64,000 nt of DNA from assembly GCA_024276495.1 (NCBI GenBank), contig JAJRXC010000013.1:98487-162486 (forward strand). Direction: 5' to 3'. The DNA comes from Actinomycetes bacterium (GTDB taxonomy: Bacteria > Actinomycetota > Acidimicrobiia > Acidimicrobiales > Aldehydirespiratoraceae). The translations under genes were made by a program, and so were the position numbers. The first letter of the stretch is position 1. Every line of letters starts with the position of its first letter. Below the pieces are notes generated by a model. The model made no database searches. It was not told the origin of the DNA and saw only the letters and a list, made by a program, of their open reading frames with translations. Below are positions 9,123-17,685 of this stretch, piece after piece.

Positions 9123-10648
9123 CCACAGATCCTCTCTTCACTCCTCTGCCCGACGACGGTGTGCCCGTCGTCACGGCGCTTCCCGAGGAGGCCCTGGAGG
9201 GTCTGGGCCCAGGACAGCAGGCCGAGGTGCGGGCGCAGCATCTCCTCGGGGGCGTTCTCCCGCAATCCTGGCTGTTCCCTCCCACGCGGATCGACGGTGC
9301 CGCGGTGTTTCTCTTCGCCCGCCACGACATCGAGCCGGGCGGCGATGGCGGTGACCCGGCCGTCGAACTACGCGTGTCGGCCCCGATCGGGCGCATCACG
9401 GTCGTGGGCGACGATGCCACGATCGATTGGGAACCGGGGATGGCTCCCGGCGAGATCACCGAGGCGACGGTTCCCCCCGCCGACCGACCCGTCATCGCCG
9501 ATCCGTTGCTCGCCCGGCCCGGCTACGAGCAACACGCCCTGTCGGAGGAGCTGCGGGCGCTGGCGGTCATCGCCGCCGGGGGCGAACCCCATGACGATGT
9601 TCGACTCGGCCGGCTGTTCCCGGCCGTGGTGCCGGAGTGGCTGGTGGAGCGGTATCGCGAGCTCGGCGCCGATCTCGGCCCGCCGCCGCGTGCAGCTGCT
9701 CCCCGGATCGACGCTGCCTTCGTCCCCCGGACATTCGCGGATGGGCTCGGTGTCCCGGATGCCGGCGTGTTCTGTCTCGTCGGAAACCTCGTGGCCGCGG
9801 CGGAGCAACTGGGTCTCGAGGTCTCGCCGTCGAGTCCGCTCGCGGGGGTTCCCGCGGTGGTCGCCGACGATCTGGACCTCGACCCGGGCCTCGTGGCTTC
9901 GCTGGCCCGGCCCGACTTCCTCGTCTCCATGAGGGGGCTGGCGGGTGGGGGCCGTGTCGACGTCGACGTCGCCATCGCGTCGATCGACGGTGTCACCCAT
10001 TGGACGGGTCTCTCGACGGTCGACGATGCCGTGATCGTGATGCCGGGGGTCGATGCGGCCGCGCTCGCCGAGTGGATCGTCGTGGCCCTCGATGTCGCTG
10101 ATCTCGACCCGGCCCCGATGCTGATCCTCCCCGTCGACGCCGCTCGGATGATGGCGGTCGCCGCGGTTGCCGATGCGCACGGAAGCCTCGGCGCAGCGGC
10201 GTTCGGGCTCGCCCCCTCCGAGTTGCAGCGGTGGATCGACTCGCCGTCGCCGACCGGGCTGTCCGCGGTGTTCGCCGCGCTCGCGACCATGCCGCGCCCG
10301 GCACTGGTCGATGGCTTCGGTCATCCGGAGTTCTTCGGGGTGACCGACGGTGAGGTGGTGATGGATGCGATGGTGCGGACCTATGCCCGGCGTCTACGTG
10401 ATGTTCGTGGACACGTGGCGGTGACCCTCACCGACTTGACCGGTCCCGGTGGGACGATCATCTCCGGACACGGATTCTTCACCGCGGACGGGCACCTCTG
10501 GACGGCGACTCCCGAAGGAGGATGGACGCCCGAGGGCGTGGACGCCGCGCAACGCGTGGATCTGGCAACCCTCGACCCCGGCGAGATGACACGGCTGATC
10601 GGTGTGCTACTCGGAGATGATCCGGGTGAGCGCCCGCAGCCGGAGTAG
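9119..10648 (+). CDS. Uncharacterised cytoplasmic protein coupled to the papain-like membrane protein
   Basis: The 509-residue product is not recognised. It has no signal peptide or membrane helix, is acidic, and looks like two or more alpha/beta domains. The last ~110 residues (RRLRDVRGHVAVTLTDLTG and GHGFFTADGHLWTATPEGG) read as a beta-rich module that may bind a partner. The ATG at 9119 overlaps the stop codon of the preceding gene by four bases, so equal translation of the pair is likely. A dedicated partner, regulator or immunity-like inhibitor of the cysteine-peptidase protein is possible, but only the gene order supports this. Confidence 0.6.
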   Translation: MTTDPLFTPLPDDGVPVVTALPEEALEGLGPGQQAEVRAQHLLGGVLPQSWLFPPTRIDGAAVFLFARHDIEPGGDGGDPAVELRVSAPIGRITVVGDDATIDWEPGMAPGEITEATVPPADRPVIADPLLARPGYEQHALSEELRALAVIAAGGEPHDDVRLGRLFPAVVPEWLVERYRELGADLGPPPRAAAPRIDAAFVPRTFADGLGVPDAGVFCLVGNLVAAAEQLGLEVSPSSPLAGVPAVVADDLDLDPGLVASLARPDFLVSMRGLAGGGRVDVDVAIASIDGVTHWTGLSTVDDAVIVMPGVDAAALAEWIVVALDVADLDPAPMLILPVDAARMMAVAAVADAHGSLGAAAFGLAPSELQRWIDSPSPTGLSAVFAALATMPRPALVDGFGHPEFFGVTDGEVVMDAMVRTYARRLRDVRGHVAVTLTDLTGPGGTIISGHGFFTADGHLWTATPEGGWTPEGVDAAQRVDLATLDPGEMTRLIGVLLGDDPGERPQPE

Positions 10649-10669
10649 TCGGATGCGAACGGAGCTGTG

Positions 10670-11278
10670 ATGACGGAGACCCTCGTCGGGAGAGGACTCA
10701 TGGCCGCGGGCCTGGTCCTGATCGTCGTCGGGGTGGCGAGGATCGTGTCCTCGGGTGACGACCCTCCCGCGGTCGTCACCGCCGAGGCCCCGCCGGCCGA
10801 CTCGGCCCCGGCTTCGACGAGCGGCGGCGCGTCGAGCTCGACCGCGCCGAGCTCGACCAGCACGTCAACCACGACGACCACGACGAGCACAACGACCACG
10901 TCAACCACGACGTTGGTCGTAGTGCAGGCCGAGACTCCGGAGGACTTCCTGACGGTGCTGGTCGACGCGTTCGCCGCCGGTGACGCCGCAACGCTCTTCG
11001 CCCGTATGAATCAGGCGACTCTGGACCGCTACGGGTCGGCGCAGTGTGAGGCCTACGCGGCAACCATCGCGGGCATGGCCCAGGACCTGGCCTTTCGGTC
11101 GGCGGCCGCCGCGCCCACCTGGGACTACACGACCGATTCCGTCTCGACGCCGATCCCGGACGCGACCGCCGTCGAGGTGGCCCGAGTTCTGAACGGCCAG
11201 ACGTTGATTCAGGAGGTTCACTGGCAGCTCGTCGACGGCCGTTTCACCTGGTTCACCGATTGTGGCGATCCGGTCTGA
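10670..11278 (+). CDS. Membrane-anchored protein with Thr/Ser-rich stalk and small extracellular domain
   Basis: A 202-residue protein. An N-terminal helix (LMAAGLVLIVVGVARIV) is followed by a low-complexity stalk of Ser/Thr (bases ~10810-10915, mostly ACC/ACG codons). A ~115-residue domain beginning ETPEDFLTVLVDAFAAGDAATLF resembles NTF2/DUF4878-like domains. The domain contains two cysteines (in SAQCEAYA and FTDCGDPV) that could form a disulfide outside the cell. The gene follows the previous one by about 20 bp and has GGAG ahead of the ATG, so it is the third gene of the operon. Confidence 0.6.
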   Translation: MTETLVGRGLMAAGLVLIVVGVARIVSSGDDPPAVVTAEAPPADSAPASTSGGASSSTAPSSTSTSTTTTTTSTTTTSTTTLVVVQAETPEDFLTVLVDAFAAGDAATLFARMNQATLDRYGSAQCEAYAATIAGMAQDLAFRSAAAAPTWDYTTDSVSTPIPDATAVEVARVLNGQTLIQEVHWQLVDGRFTWFTDCGDPV

Positions 11279-11359
11279 GCGGCGGGCCGCCCCTGATGGA
11301 CCGACTCTCATCGTGGGCGAGAAACTCCCACGTCCGGAGCTTCCGTGTGATCGACGGCC

Positions 11360-12211
11360 TCAACCCAGGAGCTCCGTGTCGGGAAAGTACGCCGACCAGG
11401 CGAACCAGAAGGTGTCGAGAGAGGTGATCGGCTGGAGTTGTTCGCCTCGTCGAGGACCGGAGACTGCCACACCGAGGATGTTCCAGGTCGAGCCGGTCGC
11501 CTCGTCGATGAATCCGTCCGCGGTCCGTTTGAACGTCTCGGCCGTGAGGTACGCCGCGACGGCTCCGATGTCGCGACCATCGGCCACCTGTGGTGCATCG
11601 AGGGCGGAGGTCGTCCCGGAGAGATGCCACACGGTGGCCGACGCACCGTCGACTTCGATCTGAAGGACACCAGCGGCCTCGACGACCTGTCGGGGAATCG
11701 CCACGGGAGAGTCCTCGCCGACGCCGATCACCCGGGTCATCGGGTCGGTGCGGGGATCGACGTCGGCTCGGAAGAAGGCATCGACCGGCCCGTCGCGCCC
11801 GTCGAAGTTGGGGTAAGGGTTGCGTCCGTAGCCGAGGGCACGGGGCGGTTCGAGCACGCCGCCGTCGGGGTGGGCCTCACGAAAGTCGGCGAATGAGACC
11901 GTTTGTACCGGGAACTTCTCGAGCTCGGTGCCGATGAGATCACCGATGACGGCGCGGCCGTCGAAGTGGGTCCACAGGCTCTCCGTGGCGCGGTCGTACA
12001 TCACCAGGGCCGAGCGGTACAGCGACCCGGAGGTACCGAACTCCACCGGCTCCCCGTCGATCGTTCGGACGAGAGCGACCGCGGAGTTGCACAGCGGACA
12101 GTAGGAGATGAGGATCGGGGCTCCGGCCACGACGTCGTTGACGATCTCGTGGACATTCATGATTCGCAGCGGGTATGCCCGCGCGTCACCCCTGAACACG
12201 AACGACAGCAC
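11360..12211 (-). CDS. DUF3179 domain protein (main frame of a frameshifted lipoprotein gene)
   Basis: The frame from GTG 12211 gives 283 residues matching DUF3179: GDARAYPLRIMNVHEIVND, the cysteine motif SYCPLCNSAVAL, FGTSGSLYRSALVMYDR and TESLWTHFDG. The function of DUF3179 is unknown; the CPLC pair suggests metal or redox chemistry. Family-like sequence continues upstream of 12211 in the same frame (RHWLTDTEPVLSF) back to a TGA near 12298. The expected lipoprotein signal peptide lies in another frame (12186-12389). The intact gene therefore probably spanned 11360-12389 and now carries a one-base frameshift near 12280-12300. It may be a pseudogene or a sequencing indel. Confidence 0.75.
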   Translation of the reverse strand: MLSFVFRGDARAYPLRIMNVHEIVNDVVAGAPILISYCPLCNSAVALVRTIDGEPVEFGTSGSLYRSALVMYDRATESLWTHFDGRAVIGDLIGTELEKFPVQTVSFADFREAHPDGGVLEPPRALGYGRNPYPNFDGRDGPVDAFFRADVDPRTDPMTRVIGVGEDSPVAIPRQVVEAAGVLQIEVDGASATVWHLSGTTSALDAPQVADGRDIGAVAAYLTAETFKRTADGFIDEATGSTWNILGVAVSGPRRGEQLQPITSLDTFWFAWSAYFPDTELLG

Positions 12212-12389
12212 CGGTTCGGTGTCGGTGAGCCAGTGCCGAGTTGTCGACCGGCCGGGGTTCGACGAGAAGCCGGTTGAGTCGACGGGTCACCGCGTCGGGG
12301 TAATCGTCGAACTCGGCCGGCGATTCCTCGACGCCGCAGGCGGCGGCGAGGATCGTCAACACCACCACGGCGGCCATCCAACGGCGCAT
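12186..12389 (-). pseudogene. N-terminal lipoprotein signal fragment of the DUF3179 gene
   Basis: This frame encodes MRRWMAAVVVLTILAAACG, a clear lipoprotein signal with lipobox LAAAC, then FDDYPDAVTRR. After that the sequence becomes Arg/His-rich and unlike the family, and a stop follows. The DUF3179 frame takes over in the same stretch. The total span 11360-12389 is 1030 bases, which is not a multiple of three, consistent with one inserted base or two lost ones. The start codon is only 53 bp from the divergent amidohydrolase start. Confidence 0.6.
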
Positions 12390-12441
12390 GATCGGGAAAC
12401 CCCGTCGGTCGCGAGTTTCGTCCGCGTGTCATGATCGTGCG

Positions 12442-14007
12442 GTGTCCCCCGATGACGAGGATGAGCTCGGCCGGTCGCCCATCCCGACCCAGTTCGTGTC
12501 GAACGGCGAGTACTGGCCGCTGCCCCGGAGCCTTCGCCAGCGCCGGGTGGAGGCGCTGATCTCCGAGATGGCCGACGACCGGGCCCGCCGGTTGGGCACG
12601 TCCCGGCGCCGTTTCCTGCAGTCGAAAGCGGGTATGGCGGTGGCGTTCAGCGCCCTCAACGTCGTCTACGGGTGTGCCGCGAGCGATGACTCGGGGCCGG
12701 AGGCGGGTGTCCCACCGACGACCGGCCGTGCGCCCGGGTCCACCAGCACGACCGAGGCGTTCGTCGTGCCCGAAGAAGCAACGGTCGATGAGGAGGCGGC
12801 GTGCGAGCTGTTCGCCGGCGACTACTTCATCCTCGACTCGCAGACGCATCATGTCGACTTCGAGGGTCCGGCCGACGCTGCCCTGTTGAACGCGATCTAC
12901 GGTCGCTTCACCGGGTGCCCGCCGTCGGCTCTCGACCCCAACGGGCCCTGCGAACCGGGTTCACCGGCCGAGAAGCTCTCACGGGCCAACTACCTCAAGG
13001 AGATCTTTCTCGACAGTGAGACGACGGTCGCCATGATGAGCGGGATCCCGGCGGCATCGACGGCCACCCAGACGATCTCCAACGACGGGATGGCGGCCAC
13101 GTGCGAGATGGCCAACGAGCTCGGCTCGTCACAGCGCTGCATCCTCCAGGGCATGCTCACGCCGAACTTTCCCGACGCTGTCGACACCGGCGAGCTCGGC
13201 ACCCTCGTGCGCGACATCGAACACCTCAAAGAGGACCTCGGGATCCGGGCCCTGAAGTGCTACACGGGCGCGGGTGGTGACGACTCCGCGTTCCCGTTCC
13301 CTGGCTGGTGGCTCGACGACGAGGACGTCGCCTACCCGATGTACGAGGAGGCGACCCGACTCGGGATCGGCGTGGTGAACGTGCACAAGGGGTTCGCCCA
13401 GGGCGTGTTCGATCCCGAGTTCTGCAGTCCCCGCGACTTCCCCAAGGCGGTCGCCGACTGGCCGGAGATCGACTTCGTGTGCTTCCACTCGGCGGTCGAC
13501 CTCCCGCCCTACGAGCGGTACTTCGAGGATCTCCTGCGCCTCCGGCGGGAGGAGATGGCCGAGGCGACCAACATCTACGCCGAGCTCGGGAGCGCCTGGT
13601 CGACGAGGGTGATCCAGGGCGGCGACGCCGCGGCCCACTTCCTCGGTCGACTCCTCGTCGACTTCGGCGAGGACCAGATCCTGTGGGGAACCGACGCCAT
13701 CTGGACCGGCTCGCCCCAGTGGCAGATCAACGCCATGAAGCTGTTTCGCATGCCGGAACGGCTGATGGAGGAGTTCGGCTATCCGGAGGTCACCCCGGCC
13801 GTAAAGGCGAAGATCCTCGGTCTCAACGCGGCGGCGCTCTACGACATCGACCCCGACGAGGCCCGCTGCGTCATCCCCGGGGACGTGATCGCAGAAACGA
13901 AGATCGTCTACGAGACCGAGCTCCGGCCGGAGCCGAGCAATCGCCGCTACGGGCCGACGACGAGACGCGAGTTCCTTTCGCTTCTTCGCCACGAGGGGTT
14001 CGCATAG
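12442..14007 (+). CDS. Amidohydrolase (PF04909-type) with twin-arginine-like signal
   Basis: About 521 residues from GTG 12442. An upstream ATG at 12388 would overlap the divergent lipoprotein start, and a CATGAT hexamer six bases before the GTG fits a leaderless start. A SRRRFLQSKAG segment (~residues 50-60) followed by a hydrophobic stretch ending NVVYGCAAS suggests Tat export with a lipid-anchor cysteine. The body is amidohydrolase-2-like: DSQTHHVDFEG with the metal-binding His pair, CFHSAVDL, and GTDAIWTGSPQWQ near the C-terminus. It is probably a metal-dependent hydrolase or decarboxylase facing the outside. The substrate is unknown. Confidence 0.75.
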   Translation: MSPDDEDELGRSPIPTQFVSNGEYWPLPRSLRQRRVEALISEMADDRARRLGTSRRRFLQSKAGMAVAFSALNVVYGCAASDDSGPEAGVPPTTGRAPGSTSTTEAFVVPEEATVDEEAACELFAGDYFILDSQTHHVDFEGPADAALLNAIYGRFTGCPPSALDPNGPCEPGSPAEKLSRANYLKEIFLDSETTVAMMSGIPAASTATQTISNDGMAATCEMANELGSSQRCILQGMLTPNFPDAVDTGELGTLVRDIEHLKEDLGIRALKCYTGAGGDDSAFPFPGWWLDDEDVAYPMYEEATRLGIGVVNVHKGFAQGVFDPEFCSPRDFPKAVADWPEIDFVCFHSAVDLPPYERYFEDLLRLRREEMAEATNIYAELGSAWSTRVIQGGDAAAHFLGRLLVDFGEDQILWGTDAIWTGSPQWQINAMKLFRMPERLMEEFGYPEVTPAVKAKILGLNAAALYDIDPDEARCVIPGDVIAETKIVYETELRPEPSNRRYGPTTRREFLSLLRHEGFA

Positions 14008-14021
14008 AGCATCATCTGCGG

Positions 14022-14765
14022 ATGGCACAACAGGCATTGGTCGGACGTCGGGTTCTCGTGGTTGGTGCGTCGTCGGGCATCGGTGCCGGCCTGGCCGAAG
14101 CGGTGATCGCCGCGGGAGGCGATGTGGTCGTCTCGGCGCGCCGGGCCGGTGCGCTGACCGACCTGGTCGAGAAGATGGGCGCGGGCCACGCCGTCGCGGG
14201 TGACGCGACGGTGCGGGCCGATGCCGAACGGGTCGCGGCGACCGCGGTCGCGGCGATGGGTGGTCTCGATCTGATGGTCTACGTGGCCGGTTATGGACCA
14301 CTCCAGCGGCTTGTCGACTGTGATCCCGAACTGTGGTCCGACGTCTACAGGGTCAACGTGGTCGGTGCGAACCTCGCCGCGGGGGCGGCGCTACGCCACA
14401 TGGATCGTGATGGCGTGTGTACCTTCGTCTCGTCTCGCACGGTCGAGGACGCCAACGCGTTCTTCGCCGCGTACTCGGCGTCGAAGGCGGCCCTCGATCA
14501 GTGCATCCGCACCTGGCGGGTCGAGCACCCGGATCATCGGTTCGTGCGGGTCGTCATGGGCAACTGCCAGCCGACCGATTTCGCCGATCACATGGGCATG
14601 GATCTGCTGGGAGAGGCGCTCGACGCCTGGACCGCCCAGGCGATTCCCGGGGGAATGATGCACGTCGATGATGTCGGTGCCGCGCTGGCCGAGGCGCTCG
14701 GCGTCGTCCTCGATCATCCCGACATCGTCAGCTCGGAGCTGAAACTCGACGCCCGCACCATGTAG
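14022..14765 (+). CDS. Short-chain dehydrogenase/reductase
   Basis: A 247-residue classical SDR. It has the cofactor motif GASSGIGAG near the N-terminus, VYVAGYGP in place of NNAG, a serine in VSSRTVED and the catalytic YSASK in AAYSASKAALDQ. It starts at ATG 14022, 14 bp after the amidohydrolase stop, so the two are probably co-transcribed. The substrate is not predictable. The arginine after the cofactor turn (SARRAG) favours NADP(H). Confidence 0.85.
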   Translation: MAQQALVGRRVLVVGASSGIGAGLAEAVIAAGGDVVVSARRAGALTDLVEKMGAGHAVAGDATVRADAERVAATAVAAMGGLDLMVYVAGYGPLQRLVDCDPELWSDVYRVNVVGANLAAGAALRHMDRDGVCTFVSSRTVEDANAFFAAYSASKAALDQCIRTWRVEHPDHRFVRVVMGNCQPTDFADHMGMDLLGEALDAWTAQAIPGGMMHVDDVGAALAEALGVVLDHPDIVSSELKLDARTM

Positions 14766-14804
14766 CTTTGCGGTCGCGGGTGTTCGCGGCGGTGGAGGTT
14801 CACC

Positions 14805-15197
14805 TTGGCACTTTCGGAACTGAGCAGCGACGAGATCCGGTTGGAGCTCGCCACCATCGTCGACGGGCTCATCGCGGCGGATGACCGCGACTTCGCGACG
14901 AAGGCGGCGCTGCGCAGCCGGCAACAGGAGTTGCGCCAGGAGATCGCGCAACGTCCTGTCACCGCCGACGAAGTGGAGTCGCTGCGCCGGGAGCTCGACC
15001 GATTGAAGGTCAGCCTCGAACGTCATCTTGAAGCCCGACCGAACGTTGCGGCGATGAGTGACGGTGGCGAGGGGGGCGGCAACGGCTTGGCTGAGTCGCA
15101 GCAATTGGTGTGGGACTACGACGAATCGACCGGCTGGAAGGATATCCGTCGCCGCATCGGCGCCATCGAACGGCGGATCGCAGAGTTCGAAGGCTGA
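14805..15197 (+). CDS. Small coiled-coil protein of unknown function
   Basis: A 130-residue charged helical protein. Residues ~35-80 are rich in Glu/Arg/Leu heptads (RQQELRQEIAQ, EVESLRRELDRLKVSLERHL), a Gly-rich loop follows, and the end is helical (IRRRIGAIERRIAEFEG). Translation most likely starts at TTG 14805, which has the strong Shine-Dalgarno GGAGG at 14794-14798. No family is recognised. It may be a structural or DNA-associated protein; nothing in the neighbourhood fixes a role. Confidence 0.6.
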   Translation: MALSELSSDEIRLELATIVDGLIAADDRDFATKAALRSRQQELRQEIAQRPVTADEVESLRRELDRLKVSLERHLEARPNVAAMSDGGEGGGNGLAESQQLVWDYDESTGWKDIRRRIGAIERRIAEFEG

Positions 15198-15238
15198 ACC
15201 GGTCGGGCAGGTTCGGCCCGGCCCGGGCGAGCGAACGT

Positions 15239-16102
15239 TCAGCGCGGCCCGGAAACGACGCGGTCGCCCGTCTCGTGGATGACGACACCGTCACCGACGC
15301 CGATCACCGCGCCGACCGACTCGATCGTGCAACCGATCCCGAACAGCGCGCTGCCCTCGAGGAGCGGACGAAAGGCATCGTCGGCCGCCGCCGCGTCGGA
15401 GCACCAGCGGTGGTCCTTCAGCACCCTCGCCGGCTCCCGGTGACGCGAGCCATCGACCTGATCGACCTGCGGGATCGTGCAGCGCGGCCACGCCAGCCCC
15501 AGACCCAACCGGGCCGGTCCGATCGAGAAGTCCCGCCAGGTGTCCTCGACCCACGCGTCGCCCGCCGCGACGGTGAGGTTGGGCCGGAAGCGCTCCATGC
15601 CGAACGGTTCGTCGGCGCGATCGACGAGCCACTCCAGCGACGCGGTGTTCACGACGAGGACCGGCGCGGCATCGGCCCAACCGATCGTCGACCCGAGACC
15701 CGGGAGCGGAAGGCGGTGATCGCTGTCGTCGGTCATGGCGACGAGCCGTACGGAGGTGCCGAGAAGATCGGTGAACCACCCCGCGGCCTCGTCTCCGGAA
15801 TCCGCGGCCTCGACCGACACGCCGAGAAGCGAGCGCACGGTGCGATCGTTGCGTGTCGGAATCGGTACGCGGATCGTCGGTCGGCCCTCGGCTTCCAATG
15901 TGAGCCACTCGTCGGTGAGCGTCGGCTGCACCGTCGCCAGCATCCGCTGCTGTCGCTGCGTGACCGGGTTTCCGTCGGTGTCGACCACCTGGAACAGGCG
16001 GTCACCCTGCAGGCCGGTGCGAACGATCTCGACCCGGTCCCGCGCGACCGCCCGGCAGGACTTCACCGGATAGATGTGGATGGCGGTCAGGACGGCGCTC
16101 AT
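15239..16102 (-). CDS. MOSC domain protein with N-terminal beta-barrel (YcbX/mARC type)
   Basis: About 287 residues from ATG 16102. The N-terminus LTAIHIYPVKSCRAV is the MOSC_N beta-barrel start and GLQGDRLFQVVD is typical. The MOSC part contains FRPNLTV, a cysteine in WPRCTIPQVDQ and R-x-P-x-R-x-L-like residues near the end, consistent with molybdenum cofactor sulfide binding. Such proteins reduce N-hydroxylated compounds. The start overlaps the stop of the ThDP-enzyme gene (ATGA), so the pair is co-translated. Confidence 0.85.
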   Translation of the reverse strand: MSAVLTAIHIYPVKSCRAVARDRVEIVRTGLQGDRLFQVVDTDGNPVTQRQQRMLATVQPTLTDEWLTLEAEGRPTIRVPIPTRNDRTVRSLLGVSVEAADSGDEAAGWFTDLLGTSVRLVAMTDDSDHRLPLPGLGSTIGWADAAPVLVVNTASLEWLVDRADEPFGMERFRPNLTVAAGDAWVEDTWRDFSIGPARLGLGLAWPRCTIPQVDQVDGSRHREPARVLKDHRWCSDAAAADDAFRPLLEGSALFGIGCTIESVGAVIGVGDGVVIHETGDRVVSGPR

Positions 16103-17685
16103 ATGCCGGCGGGAACGATCGCCTCGACCACGCTCGGGCCCTCGGTGGCGAGGGATCGGGAGAGCTGGTCGGCGAGCTCCTCGGCCGTCGCCGCCCGGGT
16201 TGCCGGGACACCCAGCCCCTCGGAGAGCGACACGAAATCGAGGGTCGGCCCGCTGAGGTCGAGCAGCTCCTTGGCTCGCGGTCCGGGCGCATCGGCGCCG
16301 ACCCGTTCGAGCTCCATGTTGAGGATCGCGTAGGAGCCGTTGTTGACGATCAGGGTGGTGACATCGAGCCCTTCGCGGGCCTGGGTCCAAAGGGACTGCA
16401 GCGTGTACATGGCGGAACCGTCGGCCTCGATGCTGATGACCCGCCGATCGGGGCAGGCGACGGCCGCACCGGTCGCGACGGGGAGCCCCTGTCCGATGGC
16501 GCCGCCAGTGAGACACAGCCAGTCGTGGGGTGGCGCGCCCGCAGTGGCCCCGGGCAGGAAGATGCCGGCGGTGTTGCCCTCGTCGGCCACGATCGCGCCT
16601 TCGGGCATGAGCGCGCCGACGACGTTGCAGACGTCGGGGGCCGTGAGCGAACCGGTGGGGAGCGCGGGCCGACCCGGTGCGGTCGGCGTGAACCCGTCGA
16701 CGGGTGTGCCCAGTAGGTCGGCCACCGCGCCGAGGGCCGCGGTGCTGTCGTCGCTCGCCCCGGTGAGGGTGTGGACCGTGCAGCCGTCGGGCACGAGGCG
16801 GCTCGCCCGGCCGGGGTAGGCGAAGAACGAAACCGGTTCGGGGCTCCCGACCAGGACGATGTGGCGGGCCCCGGCGAGCTGCAGCTCGACGAACTCGGCC
16901 AGGTAGGCGAGCCGGTCGACGTGGGGCCGCCCGGCGCCCCGTTCGAGTCGGGTCGGAAACGTGTCGGCCAGCAACTTCGCGCCGGTGGCCGCCGAGATCC
17001 GGCCGGCCGCCTCCAGGTCCGCGGCGCGACACACGTTGCCACCGAGGAGCACCACGACCGATCCGGGATCGTCGGCGTGTTCAGTGAGCAACTTGGCCAC
17101 CGAGTCGATCGCCGCCTCGTCGACCGTTCCCCTGGCGATGGGGGCGACCGGATCGGCCGGGCCGTCGGCCTCGAGCCAGCACACATCGGCCGGCAGGATG
17201 AGGGTGGCGACCTGGCCGGGGGGAGCCATCGCCGCGGCGACCGCCGCAGCGGCGTCGCCGGCCACGGTCGCGGGTGACGACGACGTGCGGATCCAGCCCG
17301 AGACGTTGCCGGCCAACGCCGCGATGTCGGACTGCAGCGGCGCGTCGAGCGCGGCATGGTAGGTCGCGTGGTCGCCGACGACGTTGACCACCGGGGACCC
17401 CGCCCGCCTCGCGTTGTGGAGGTTGGCGATGCCGTTGCCGAGCCCGGGGCCAAGGTGAAGCAGCGTCGACGCCGGTCGTTCGGCCATCCGGGCGAACCCG
17501 TCGGCCATGCCGGTGGCGGCGCCCTCGAACAGGGCGAGCACACCCCGCATCTCGGGCACGTCGTCGAGGGCGGCGACGAAGTGCATCTCCGAGGTGCCCG
17601 GGTTCATGAAGCACGTGTCGACTCCGCATCCGACGAGCGTCTCGATGAGGGCACGGGCGCCGTTGCCCCGCCAATGACTGGTCAT
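16099..17685 (-). CDS. Thiamine-diphosphate enzyme, IlvX-like acetolactate synthase homologue
   Basis: A 528-residue ThDP-dependent enzyme. The N-terminal domain has the cofactor glutamate in ALFEGAATGMADGFARM and the mycobacterial IlvX-like string NPGTSEMHFVAALDDVP. The C-terminal domain has the ThDP/Mg motif beginning IEADGSAMYTLQSLW and ending VNNGSY. IlvX-type proteins resemble acetolactate synthase but probably act as decarboxylases or lyases. It sits in a minus-strand operon with the GlcD-like oxidase (four-base overlap) and the MOSC protein. A 2-hydroxy-acid to 2-oxo-acid to aldehyde route is plausible but inferred. Confidence 0.8.
   Translation of the reverse strand: MTSHWRGNGARALIETLVGCGVDTCFMNPGTSEMHFVAALDDVPEMRGVLALFEGAATGMADGFARMAERPASTLLHLGPGLGNGIANLHNARRAGSPVVNVVGDHATYHAALDAPLQSDIAALAGNVSGWIRTSSSPATVAGDAAAAVAAAMAPPGQVATLILPADVCWLEADGPADPVAPIARGTVDEAAIDSVAKLLTEHADDPGSVVVLLGGNVCRAADLEAAGRISAATGAKLLADTFPTRLERGAGRPHVDRLAYLAEFVELQLAGARHIVLVGSPEPVSFFAYPGRASRLVPDGCTVHTLTGASDDSTAALGAVADLLGTPVDGFTPTAPGRPALPTGSLTAPDVCNVVGALMPEGAIVADEGNTAGIFLPGATAGAPPHDWLCLTGGAIGQGLPVATGAAVACPDRRVISIEADGSAMYTLQSLWTQAREGLDVTTLIVNNGSYAILNMELERVGADAPGPRAKELLDLSGPTLDFVSLSEGLGVPATRAATAEELADQLSRSLATEGPSVVEAIVPAGI

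Noticed and set aside
10855..10918. ACCACGACG-type repeats as a possible tandem repeat or CRISPR-like array
   Set aside because: They encode the Thr/Ser stalk of a membrane protein in frame, with codon-level repetition only and no spacer structure. No CRISPR array is visible anywhere in the window.
6093..11278. Naming the three-gene operon a toxin-immunity pair
   Set aside because: The papain-like domain resembles some toxins, but there is no recognised secretion signal for the C-terminal half and the second protein matches no immunity family. Only the architecture is reported.
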